The notes under the pieces: generated by a model
What the model saw: the letters and a program-made list of their open reading frames with translations, nothing else
Databases searched by the model: none
Told to the model about the DNA's origin: nothing
Position numbers and translations under genes: made by a program
Source: an uncultured Leucothrix sp.
GTDB taxonomy: Bacteria; Pseudomonadota; Gammaproteobacteria; Thiotrichales; Thiotrichaceae
DNA: 8,790 nucleotides
Direction of reading: 5' to 3'
NCBI GenBank assembly: GCA_938004025.1
Contig: CALKXC010000047.1
Location: 1 to 8,790, forward strand
In this document: positions 1 to 5,625 of the stretch, piece by piece
Numbering within the stretch: position 1 is the first letter of the stretch
How the letters are laid out: each line of letters starts with the position of its first letter

Positions 1-130
1 AGATGATTTGATGGAGCTGACTTGGGAAGATGAAGATGATGACTACGCTGAAAAGCCATCGATTCATTTGGTTGATCGTGCTGCAATGAGCGGAATTATG
101 GCCGACCAAGAAGTGGTCATTAGTTTCTAG
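1..130 (+). CDS. dsrF: DsrF, C-terminal end (gene runs in from the left)
   Basis: An open frame enters at base 2 and stops with TAG at 128-130, giving 42 residues that end in ADQEVVISF. Just before this comes an acidic run (WEDEDDDYAE). A C-terminus of the type 'L-x-x-x-D-x-V-I-S-F' directly ahead of dsrH is what DsrF/TusC proteins have. DsrF is a non-catalytic subunit of the cytoplasmic hexameric sulfurtransferase DsrE2F2H2, which delivers sulfur to DsrC during oxidation of stored or reduced sulfur. Only about the last third of the usual ~135-residue protein is visible, so the assignment rests mostly on position: 11 bases separate its stop from dsrH, and the rest of the dsr order follows. 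The start and the upstream dsrE cannot be seen. Confidence 0.82.
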   Translation, partial: DDLMELTWEDEDDDYAEKPSIHLVDRAAMSGIMADQEVVISF

Positions 131-141
131 GAGAGTCTGAA

Positions 142-450
142 ATGGCAATGTTACATATCGTAAATAAATCACCTTTCGAGCGAAATGCTTTTGAGTCATG
201 TTTAAACCATGCCTCAGCCGGCGACTCCATTTTGATGATTGAAGATGCAGCGGTTGGTGCGATTACCAAAACAGCGTTTGCTGCAAAGGTTGAAGCAGCA
301 CTCCAGGATAAATCTGTTTATGTGCTCTCGGGTGATTTAGCTGCCCGTGGATTGAGTGAAGATCGTATAATCAGTGGTGTCGAAACTGTTGATTATGCAG
401 GTTTTGTCGATTTAACCGTAAGCAATGAAACGACCCAAAGCTGGTTGTAA
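142..450 (+). CDS. dsrH: DsrH, TusB-like subunit of sulfurtransferase DsrEFH
   Basis: This 102-residue protein has the usual DsrH length and opens with a characteristic segment (LHIVNKSPFERNAFESCL) containing the conserved Cys20. It closes with VDYAGFVDLTV and a terminal SWL. DsrH is the TusB-like subunit of the cytoplasmic DsrE2F2H2 hexamer. The active persulfide-carrying cysteine of the complex is on DsrE; Cys20 of DsrH is conserved and has been linked to the interaction with DsrC, but is not the main catalytic site. The start at 142 is preferred over the in-frame ATG at 148 because AGGAGA (129-134, overlapping the dsrF stop) lies 7 bases upstream. It probably forms one translational unit with dsrF. 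The identification is secure from sequence and neighbours together. Confidence 0.95.
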   Translation: MAMLHIVNKSPFERNAFESCLNHASAGDSILMIEDAAVGAITKTAFAAKVEAALQDKSVYVLSGDLAARGLSEDRIISGVETVDYAGFVDLTVSNETTQSWL

Positions 451-479
451 GCGGTTTACAGTTAACAATAATGGGCACC
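445..479 (+). promoter_or_regulatory. Candidate internal sigma70-type promoter for dsrC
   Basis: TTGTAA (445-450, 4 of 6 matches to TTGACA, overlapping the dsrH stop) is followed after 16 bases by AATAAT (467-472, 5 of 6 matches to TATAAT). Transcription would begin near 479-480, leaving a leader of about 50 bases before dsrC. In A. vinosum dsrC is reported to be partly expressed from a secondary promoter, which makes a promoter here plausible. Seen: the two boxes and their spacing. Inferred: that they work. Such matches arise by chance fairly often in AT-rich gaps. Confidence 0.35.
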
Positions 480-505
480 GTTTTTAAGGCGGGCCTTACT
501 GAAAC
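480..505 (+). promoter_or_regulatory. Hairpin in the dsrC leader
   Basis: Bases 485-489 (TAAGG) pair with 494-498 (CCTTA) around the loop CGGG. A second stem, 480-484 with 501-505 (GTTTT with GAAAC, including one G-T pair), continues it after a two-base bulge at 499-500. The hairpin ends 12 bases before the strong dsrC ribosome binding site, which it leaves free. If the candidate promoter upstream is real, this structure would sit at the very 5' end of the dsrC transcript, where hairpins commonly protect mRNA from decay. The pairing is modest in strength. Confidence 0.35.
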
Positions 506-514
506 ACCAAGAGA

Positions 515-523
515 AGAGGAGAG
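515..523 (+). promoter_or_regulatory. Strong ribosome binding site of dsrC
   Basis: The purine-rich AGAGGAGAG contains AGGAG (517-521) 7 bases before the ATG at 529. It fixes the dsrC start and predicts strong translation, in keeping with the high level of DsrC expected of a sulfur carrier protein. Confidence 0.7.
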
Positions 524-528
524 CGCTA

Positions 529-861
529 ATGGCACTCGAAGTGAATGGCAGTACGATTGAGCAAGATGAGGAAGGTTATCTAGTTGATTTGTCTTCTTGG
601 ACACCTGATATAGCCACTGCATTGGCAGCTGAAGAAGACGTTGAGTTGTCTGAAGAGCATTGGGATATCATCAATTTTTTGCGTGAGTACTATGAAGAGT
701 ACCAAATCGCTCCAGCGGTACGTGTATTGACAAAAGCGGTAGGCAAGCGATTGGGTAAAGACAAAGGTAACTCAAAGTATCTTTACTCTTTATTCCCTTA
801 TGGTCCTGGTAAGCAAGCGTGTAAATACGCGGGTCTTCCAAAGCCAACGGGTTGTGTTTAA
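529..861 (+). CDS. dsrC: DsrC, sulfur-carrier protein / physiological partner of DsrAB
   Basis: The 110-residue protein carries the complete DsrC signature: an HW pair at 44-45 followed by the R-x-YY segment (52-55), GK-x-LG (72-76), LYSLFPYGPGKQACKYAGLPKPTGCV at the end. The two C-terminal cysteines that define a true DsrC, rather than a TusE or RspA relative, are both there: Cys98 and Cys109, 10 residues apart, with Cys109 next to last. DsrC is a small soluble cytoplasmic protein. During sulfur oxidation it receives sulfur from DsrEFH, is the substrate of reverse sulfite reductase DsrAB as a persulfide or trisulfide, and exchanges thiol/disulfide with DsrK of the membrane complex. It lies 78 bases after dsrH and 66 before dsrM, the two longest gaps between genes upstream of dsrP, and both hold predicted RNA structure. 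This suggests that dsrC is expressed at a different level from its neighbours. Confidence 0.97.
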   Translation: MALEVNGSTIEQDEEGYLVDLSSWTPDIATALAAEEDVELSEEHWDIINFLREYYEEYQIAPAVRVLTKAVGKRLGKDKGNSKYLYSLFPYGPGKQACKYAGLPKPTGCV

Positions 862-873
862 TTCATATTAGTA

Positions 874-916
874 GAGTGCTTCGTCAAATGTAGCGCAGTA
901 ATTTGACGGAGTGCTC
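874..916 (+). promoter_or_regulatory. Long intergenic RNA hairpin between dsrC and dsrM
   Basis: Bases 874-889 (GAGTGCTTCGTCAAAT) pair without a break with 901-916 (ATTTGACGGAGTGCTC), giving a 16-pair stem around an 11-base loop (890-900). Thirteen pairs are Watson-Crick and three are G-T wobbles (877/913, 878/912, 881/909). The wobbles would be A-C mismatches on the other strand, so the full stem exists only in the sense RNA. It starts 12 bases after the dsrC stop and ends one base before the dsrM ribosome binding site. No T-run follows, so it is not an ordinary intrinsic terminator. Likely roles, by inference, are protecting the 3' end of a processed dsrC mRNA or damping dsrM translation. 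Confidence 0.75.
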
Positions 917-922
917 GAGGGG
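917..922 (+). promoter_or_regulatory. Ribosome binding site of dsrM (GTG start)
   Basis: GAGGGG sits 5 bases before the GTG at 928. The next upstream in-frame triplet that matters is a stop (TGA, 904-906), and no other start codon lies between, so the GTG is well supported. The site directly abuts the right arm of the 874-916 hairpin. Confidence 0.6.
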
Positions 923-927
923 ATCGT

Positions 928-1686
928 GTGTTTCTGGGAGTTGTATACAGCATTTTATTTTGGATAGCGACGCTGGTTTTAGTGATTGGCGTGGCTAACA
1001 AAGTGCGCCTGTATTGGAATACCCCATCCCCTTTAAAAATCCCGACCATGCCAGCACCGAGAACTCAAAAGGGTGTGGTGCTTCGCATGGCTCGGGAAGT
1101 ATTTTTGTTTCAAAGTTTATACCGAGCCGACAAACTGCTTTGGCTGATCAGTATCGTGTTTCATTACTGCATGCTGCTAATTGTACTTCGGCATTTGCGA
1201 TATTTCCTTGATCCCGTTTGGGGAGTCATTGCTTTCATACAGCCCTTTGGTTTGTATGCGGGTTTTGGCTTTGTGCTGTGCCTCATTGCCTTGCTGGCAC
1301 GACGCTTTCTTATTGATCGTGTGCGCTATATCTCAGCACCATCCGATTTTCTGATGTTGATTTTATTTATCGTTATAGGCGTCAGCGGCTTGATGATGAA
1401 GTTTGTTAATCCTACCGACATCGTGATGGTGAAGACCTTTTTCCAAGGTTTGAAATACTTTAGCTGGCAACCATTGCCCGCGGATTTTACTTTGTTACTG
1501 CATCTGACTTCCGTTGTATTATTGATGATTATTTTCCCCATCAGCAAGTTGATGCATGCCCCAGGTGTGTTCTTCAGCCCGAGCCGAAATCAGATGGATA
1601 ATTCACGTGAGCAACGTCACGTCGCACCTTGGGCTGCTGAGCTGGATAAGCAGGGTGTTGATTATTTGAGCGAATTAAAAAAATGA
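928..1686 (+). CDS. dsrM: DsrM, dihaem cytochrome b membrane subunit (NarI-like) of DsrMKJOP
   Basis: A 252-residue integral membrane protein with five hydrophobic segments at roughly 3-23, 69-90, 102-123, 138-159 and 184-208, the topology of the nitrate reductase gamma (NarI) family. Four histidines lie where the two b-haems need them: His79 and His89 (10 apart) in the second segment, and His192 and His210 (18 apart) in the last. E. coli NarI ligands His56/His66 and His187/His205 have the same spacings. DsrM anchors cytoplasmic DsrK and passes electrons between it and the membrane or periplasmic part of the complex. The GTG start is forced by the upstream stop. The C-terminal ~40 residues are charged and cytoplasmic-looking. 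Its stop is followed after 15 bases by dsrK. Confidence 0.95.
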   Translation: MFLGVVYSILFWIATLVLVIGVANKVRLYWNTPSPLKIPTMPAPRTQKGVVLRMAREVFLFQSLYRADKLLWLISIVFHYCMLLIVLRHLRYFLDPVWGVIAFIQPFGLYAGFGFVLCLIALLARRFLIDRVRYISAPSDFLMLILFIVIGVSGLMMKFVNPTDIVMVKTFFQGLKYFSWQPLPADFTLLLHLTSVVLLMIIFPISKLMHAPGVFFSPSRNQMDNSREQRHVAPWAAELDKQGVDYLSELKK

Positions 1687-1694
1687 TAGGAGGT
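1687..1694 (+). promoter_or_regulatory. Near-perfect ribosome binding site of dsrK
   Basis: TAGGAGGT begins immediately after the dsrM stop and lies 7 bases before the dsrK ATG (1702). It is an eight-base match to the 16S rRNA anti-Shine-Dalgarno sequence, the best in the window, so dsrK probably starts independently instead of relying on coupling to dsrM. Confidence 0.75.
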
Positions 1695-1701
1695 TCATCA
1701 C

Positions 1702-3261
1702 ATGGCTAAATACGAAGCACCTCCTTTAATGTCAGATGACGGTATTGTTGATATTCCGGTAGTTGTTCCTGACACGATGAAAGGCGCTGGGCCGTTTATA
1801 TCTAAGCCCGAGTTCCAAAAGCCCATGAACTTTCCTGACGACATTGAGCAGGATGAAGAGGGCAACTGGTCACTTATTCCTAATTGGAAAGAAGAGGCTT
1901 TAAACAAATTAGATGATTTGCGTGGACGCTACCGCTCCTTGCAGGTCTATTTGGATATTTGTGTTAAGTGCGGCGCTTGCACAGACAAATGTCACTACTA
2001 TCTCGGCTCATCAGACCCTAAAAATATGCCGGTGGCAAGGCAGGATTTACTGCGTAAAGTCTACCGACGTTATTTCACGTTTGCAGGTAAGTACTTCCCA
2101 AAATTAGTGGGCGCAACTGACCTTACTGAAGAAGTAGTGGATGATTGGTATAACTACTACCACCAGTGTTCGCAGTGTCGCCGTTGCTCAGTCTTTTGCC
2201 CTTACGGGATTGATACCGCTGAAGTCTCGATGGCTGCTAGAGAAATTTTGAATCATATCGGTCGAGGCCAAAAGTACTCAACTGAGATTATGGGTAAGGT
2301 CTACAAGATTGGAAACAACCTAGGACTGCCACAAGCTGCTTTAGCCGACACGCTAGAAGGGCTTGAAGAAGATATTGAAGATGAAACGGGCGTTCCAGTT
2401 AAGTTGCCATTAGATCAGCATGGTGCAGATATTCTATTAGTCACCCCGTCTGCTGACTTCTTTGCTGAGCCGCACGTGGATGGATTGATTGGTTATGCCA
2501 AGGTATTTCACGAGTTAGGTTTGAGTTGGACCTTGAGTTCGTATGCTTCGGAAGGCGCTAACTTTGGCATGTTTATCGGCAGTTATGAAAACATGCGTAA
2601 GATCTCGATGCGAGTACGCAAAGCGGCCGAAGACTTGGGTGTAAAGCGCATTGTGTTTGGTGAGTGTGGACACGCTTGGCGTGTGGCCTACAGCTTCCTA
2701 AATACCTTAGCTGGCCCGTTTGATTTCTTAGACGCCCGCTATCCAGTCCCACAACACGTACTAGAGATTACTTGGCCAGCACTGCGCGACGGCAAACTCA
2801 ACATTGATAAGTCGCGTAACGATGATATGACCCTGACGTTCCATGACTCTTGCAACGTCGCCCGTGGATCTAATATGGGCGATCAGGAAAACGGGCAGTT
2901 CGATTTTCCGCGAAATGTCATCAAGGCAGTTTGTAATAATTACATCGATATGCCGGAAGATACCACCAAAGATGCCACGTTCTGCTGCGGCGGTGGTGGC
3001 GGTATTTTGACTGATGATTTAATGGATATCCGAATTAAAGGCGCGCTGCCTCGAATGGAAGCGTTGCAACACGTCACGGATAAATATGGCGTGACGCACA
3101 TGGCCGCTATTTGCGCCATTTGCAAATCTCAATTTACCAAGGTGATTCCGTATTACGGTTTCAGCATGGACCAGATTGTTAGTGTTCACCAATTAGTTAG
3201 TAACGCTTTGATATTGACCGGACAGGTTGATGAAGATGAAGTCACTGAAGGAGAAGAATAA
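1702..3261 (+). CDS. dsrK: DsrK, HdrD-like iron-sulfur subunit of DsrMKJOP
   Basis: A 519-residue soluble protein related to the heterodisulfide reductase catalytic subunit HdrD. Two [4Fe-4S] motifs lie at Cys87/90/93/97 and Cys156/159/162/166, the second ending in the usual CP. The CCG-type half has GECGHAW (Cys322), HDSC (Cys384), FCCGGGGG (Cys428/429) and ICAIC (Cys471/474), which are the expected ligands of one non-cubane cluster able to reduce or form disulfides. There is no signal peptide or membrane segment, so it should sit on the cytoplasmic face bound to DsrM. Its accepted partner is DsrC, whose two C-terminal cysteines form a disulfide that the CCG cluster can handle. In a sulfur oxidiser the likely direction is DsrC thiol oxidation with electrons moving into the membrane. 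The first motif lacks the usual Pro after its last Cys (CHYY). Confidence 0.96.
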   Translation: MAKYEAPPLMSDDGIVDIPVVVPDTMKGAGPFISKPEFQKPMNFPDDIEQDEEGNWSLIPNWKEEALNKLDDLRGRYRSLQVYLDICVKCGACTDKCHYYLGSSDPKNMPVARQDLLRKVYRRYFTFAGKYFPKLVGATDLTEEVVDDWYNYYHQCSQCRRCSVFCPYGIDTAEVSMAAREILNHIGRGQKYSTEIMGKVYKIGNNLGLPQAALADTLEGLEEDIEDETGVPVKLPLDQHGADILLVTPSADFFAEPHVDGLIGYAKVFHELGLSWTLSSYASEGANFGMFIGSYENMRKISMRVRKAAEDLGVKRIVFGECGHAWRVAYSFLNTLAGPFDFLDARYPVPQHVLEITWPALRDGKLNIDKSRNDDMTLTFHDSCNVARGSNMGDQENGQFDFPRNVIKAVCNNYIDMPEDTTKDATFCCGGGGGILTDDLMDIRIKGALPRMEALQHVTDKYGVTHMAAICAICKSQFTKVIPYYGFSMDQIVSVHQLVSNALILTGQVDEDEVTEGEE

Positions 3262-3263
3262 TT

Positions 3264-5228
3264 ATGGCAACGGCACCAGATAAACCGCTAGATACCACGA
3301 AAGTTCATACCTTCCGACTTTATAAAGATAATGATGTCGAATGGAATAGCATGCAAGATTTGATCTTCCAAGAAGACACGTCTTACAAATGCCCAACGTA
3401 CATCCATAAAACCGCACCTTGCCAAGGCAGCTGCCCTTCAGGTGAAGATATTCGTGGTTGGTTACAAATCGTTCGTGGCATAGAAAAGCCACCCACCGAT
3501 TTGAGCATGCAGGAATATGCATTCCGACGTTCAACGCGTGCGAATCCATTCCCTTCAATGATGGGGCGAGTGTGTCCCGCACCGTGTGAAGAAGGCTGCA
3601 ACCGAAACGATGTCGATGACTTTGTTGGTATCAATTCCGTCGAGCAATACATCGGTGATACAGCAATAGAGAATGGTTTTGCTTTCAACCCTCCTGAAGC
3701 CATGAGCGGAAAGAAAATCGCTATCGTAGGGGGTGGTGTTGCAGGTTTGTCAGCGGCTTATCAGTTACGCATGATGGGACACGGCTCGACTATTTTTGAT
3801 GATCATGAGCAGCTTGGCGGCATGGCCCGTTATGGTATTCCCGCTTATCGTGTGCCCCGTAATCAGCTAGATGCCGAGATCGGTCGTATCACTACGATGG
3901 AAGGCGTTGAAGTTAAAACCAGTACGCGCATTGGTCGTGACGTTACGGTTGAAAGCTTAGAAAAAGATTACGATGCGATCCTTTGGACGTTGGGTTGTAA
4001 AAACGGCCGTGGACTGTTTGTCGATAATTGGAGCGACGTGCCTAATGCTGTGCCTGCGGTTAACTTCCTCGAAGTGTTCAACAGTGGCAACATGCATTAC
4101 ACCGCGCCAAAAATCGTTTGTGTGGGTGGAGGGGATACGTCGATCGATGTGGTATCGGTATCACGCCGTATTGGTACCTTAGCTGATTACAGTGAAATGC
4201 CTGAAGAAGTTGTGATGGGTCGCACCATACACACGGAGAACCCAGCTGAAAAGTTAGCAACTGAAGTGACCTTGACCTCACTGTTCCCGCAAGATCAGAT
4301 GACGGCCGCAGAGCATGAAGTTAATGATGCTTTAATTGAAGGTGTAACCATCCTTAATGAAGTGATGCCGGTTGAGATCCTGGTTGATGAGAATGGCCGT
4401 GGCGTTGCGCTTAAAGTGGTTGAATGTGAGATGGAAGGTAGCCTTCCCAAAGCCAAAGAAGGCGGCAAAGAAACTATTATTGAAGCGGATTTAATCGTTT
4501 CGGCAATTGGTCAGTACGGTAGCTTGGAAGGTTTAGAGGAGTTTGATAATGGCCGTAGCCTGATCGATTCAGATCAGTTCTATCAGGTGCCTAATCGACC
4601 CGGTCACTTTGTTGCGGGTGACATCGTACGACCACACCTACTAACAACAGCGATTGGCCAAGCGTCTATTGCCGCTGAAAGTATCAATCATTATCTGAAC
4701 AATCGTGATCAGGTTAAACGACCTAAAGTCGACAAGCATCACTTTGATTTATTGGATAAATTACGTGAAACCGCGCTTGCACCTTCGCCTTATGAAGAAA
4801 CGAAGGCTGACGATTTGCGCGGTACCCAGTTTGCTGATTTTGCCGTGCATAACTACGACGATCGCTCGGAGCATCAAATCGTTCCATCGAGTGATTTATT
4901 CTTAGGTCATTTCAATCGGGTTGAGCGCAATTTGCGAACCGAAGAAGTGCCATCAGCTTCAGAAGTAATTGGTCACTTTATGGAGCGTGTCAATGCTTTA
5001 GCGGAAGAAGAAGTGGTGGCCGAAGCGGGGCGCTGCATGAGCTGCGGCATGTGCTTTGAGTGTGATAACTGCGTGATTTATTGCCCACAAGACGCAGTTT
5101 TCAGAGTTAAAAAGACGCAATCTACCATGGGCCGCTATGTGGATACCGACTACGACAAGTGCATTGGCTGTCATATTTGTGCGGATGTTTGCCCAACGGG
5201 TTACATTGAAATGGGTTTAGGTGGTTAA
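3264..5228 (+). CDS. dsrL: DsrL, iron-sulfur flavoprotein NAD(P)H:DsrAB oxidoreductase
   Basis: A 654-residue protein of the glutamate synthase small-subunit (GltD) type with an added C-terminal ferredoxin. The N-terminal cluster region has Cys43, APCQGSC (Cys53/57) and VCPAPCEEGC (Cys104/108/112). The FAD-binding loop IAIVGGGVAGLSAAY spans 152-166, the NAD(P)H-binding loop VCVGGGDTSID 285-295, and the second FAD contact HFVAGDIV 448-455. The C-terminal domain holds Cys591/594/597/600/603/607 and Cys633/636/639/643, compatible with two [4Fe-4S] clusters. DsrL is cytoplasmic. In A. vinosum it is essential for sulfur oxidation and passes electrons between DsrAB and NAD(H), so that sulfite formation yields NADH. 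The start is 2 bases after the dsrK stop and is served by AAGGAGAAG (3248-3256). dsrL between dsrK and dsrJ is the known purple sulfur bacterial arrangement. Confidence 0.95.
   Translation: MATAPDKPLDTTKVHTFRLYKDNDVEWNSMQDLIFQEDTSYKCPTYIHKTAPCQGSCPSGEDIRGWLQIVRGIEKPPTDLSMQEYAFRRSTRANPFPSMMGRVCPAPCEEGCNRNDVDDFVGINSVEQYIGDTAIENGFAFNPPEAMSGKKIAIVGGGVAGLSAAYQLRMMGHGSTIFDDHEQLGGMARYGIPAYRVPRNQLDAEIGRITTMEGVEVKTSTRIGRDVTVESLEKDYDAILWTLGCKNGRGLFVDNWSDVPNAVPAVNFLEVFNSGNMHYTAPKIVCVGGGDTSIDVVSVSRRIGTLADYSEMPEEVVMGRTIHTENPAEKLATEVTLTSLFPQDQMTAAEHEVNDALIEGVTILNEVMPVEILVDENGRGVALKVVECEMEGSLPKAKEGGKETIIEADLIVSAIGQYGSLEGLEEFDNGRSLIDSDQFYQVPNRPGHFVAGDIVRPHLLTTAIGQASIAAESINHYLNNRDQVKRPKVDKHHFDLLDKLRETALAPSPYEETKADDLRGTQFADFAVHNYDDRSEHQIVPSSDLFLGHFNRVERNLRTEEVPSASEVIGHFMERVNALAEEEVVAEAGRCMSCGMCFECDNCVIYCPQDAVFRVKKTQSTMGRYVDTDYDKCIGCHICADVCPTGYIEMGLGG
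5219..5224 (+). promoter_or_regulatory. Probable ribosome binding site of dsrJ
   Basis: AGGTGG lies inside the last dsrL codons, 8 bases before the ATG at 5233. It favours that ATG over the in-frame GTG at 5221, for which only a weak GGG (5213-5215) is available. Confidence 0.5.
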
Positions 5229-5232
5229 TCGT

Positions 5233-5625
5233 ATGCCCCCGATGATTCACAGTTTTATTGCTTTGTTGCTAGCCGTAATGATGGTCGGGTGTGATAGTAA
5301 TCCGCCGGAGTTGATGGCGGCTACTAAGGTGTTTGAGACCGAACAGGAAACTAAGCTGCACATAGCCGAAATGCGTACAGATCACATGCACCTGTTGAAT
5401 CACAAGCGCGATGAAACGATGTACAGCGGGATTCGGACGGCAAAACACAGCCTAAATGCTTGTATCGATTGTCATGTACCGATGCCAACCGCACAAAAAG
5501 TGGTTAGGCACACTGATGCTGAGCATTTTTGTGCGACTTGTCATATTGAGGTGGCGGTCAAGCTAGATTGTTTCCAGTGTCATGCGGATAGGCCTGCGTT
5601 GAAAACAGCGGAGGTGGCGAAATGA
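5233..5625 (+). CDS. dsrJ: DsrJ, periplasmic trihaem cytochrome c of DsrMKJOP
   Basis: Counting from the ATG at 5233 gives 130 residues. An N-terminal hydrophobic stretch (5-19) is followed by Cys20 in a lipobox-like MVGC. Three c-haem motifs follow: CIDCH (77-81), CATCH (100-104) and CFQCH (113-117). The conserved DsrJ segment EMRTDHMHLLNHKRDETM precedes the haems. DsrJ is the periplasmic cytochrome of the DsrMKJOP complex, held to the membrane by its N-terminus. In A. vinosum one haem has an unusual His/Cys ligand set; here the only cysteine outside the haem motifs is Cys20. The start is uncertain. ATG 5233 has the better ribosome binding site, but GTG 5221 (8-base overlap with dsrL, four more residues) would add the only Arg in an otherwise uncharged signal n-region. 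The 3' end overlaps dsrO by ATGA. Confidence 0.93.
   Translation: MPPMIHSFIALLLAVMMVGCDSNPPELMAATKVFETEQETKLHIAEMRTDHMHLLNHKRDETMYSGIRTAKHSLNACIDCHVPMPTAQKVVRHTDAEHFCATCHIEVAVKLDCFQCHADRPALKTAEVAK

Noticed and set aside
142..150. Second ATG (148) as the dsrH start
   Set aside because: The AGGAGA site is 7 bases from the first ATG and 13 from the second.
455..487. TTTACA at 455-460 as the -35 box of a dsrC promoter
   Set aside because: No acceptable -10 box lies 15-19 bases downstream; the TTGTAA/AATAAT pair is better placed.
371..622. Minus-strand open frames across the window, of which this is one (others at 858-1049, 3262-3582, 3383-3703, 5558-5791 and 5865-6104)
   Set aside because: Each lies opposite well-identified dsr genes, none has recognisable domains, and their compositions look like antisense shadow reading.
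874..916. Reading the dsrC-dsrM hairpin as an intrinsic terminator
   Set aside because: The right arm is followed by GAGGGGATC, with no T-run, and the next gene starts 12 bases later.
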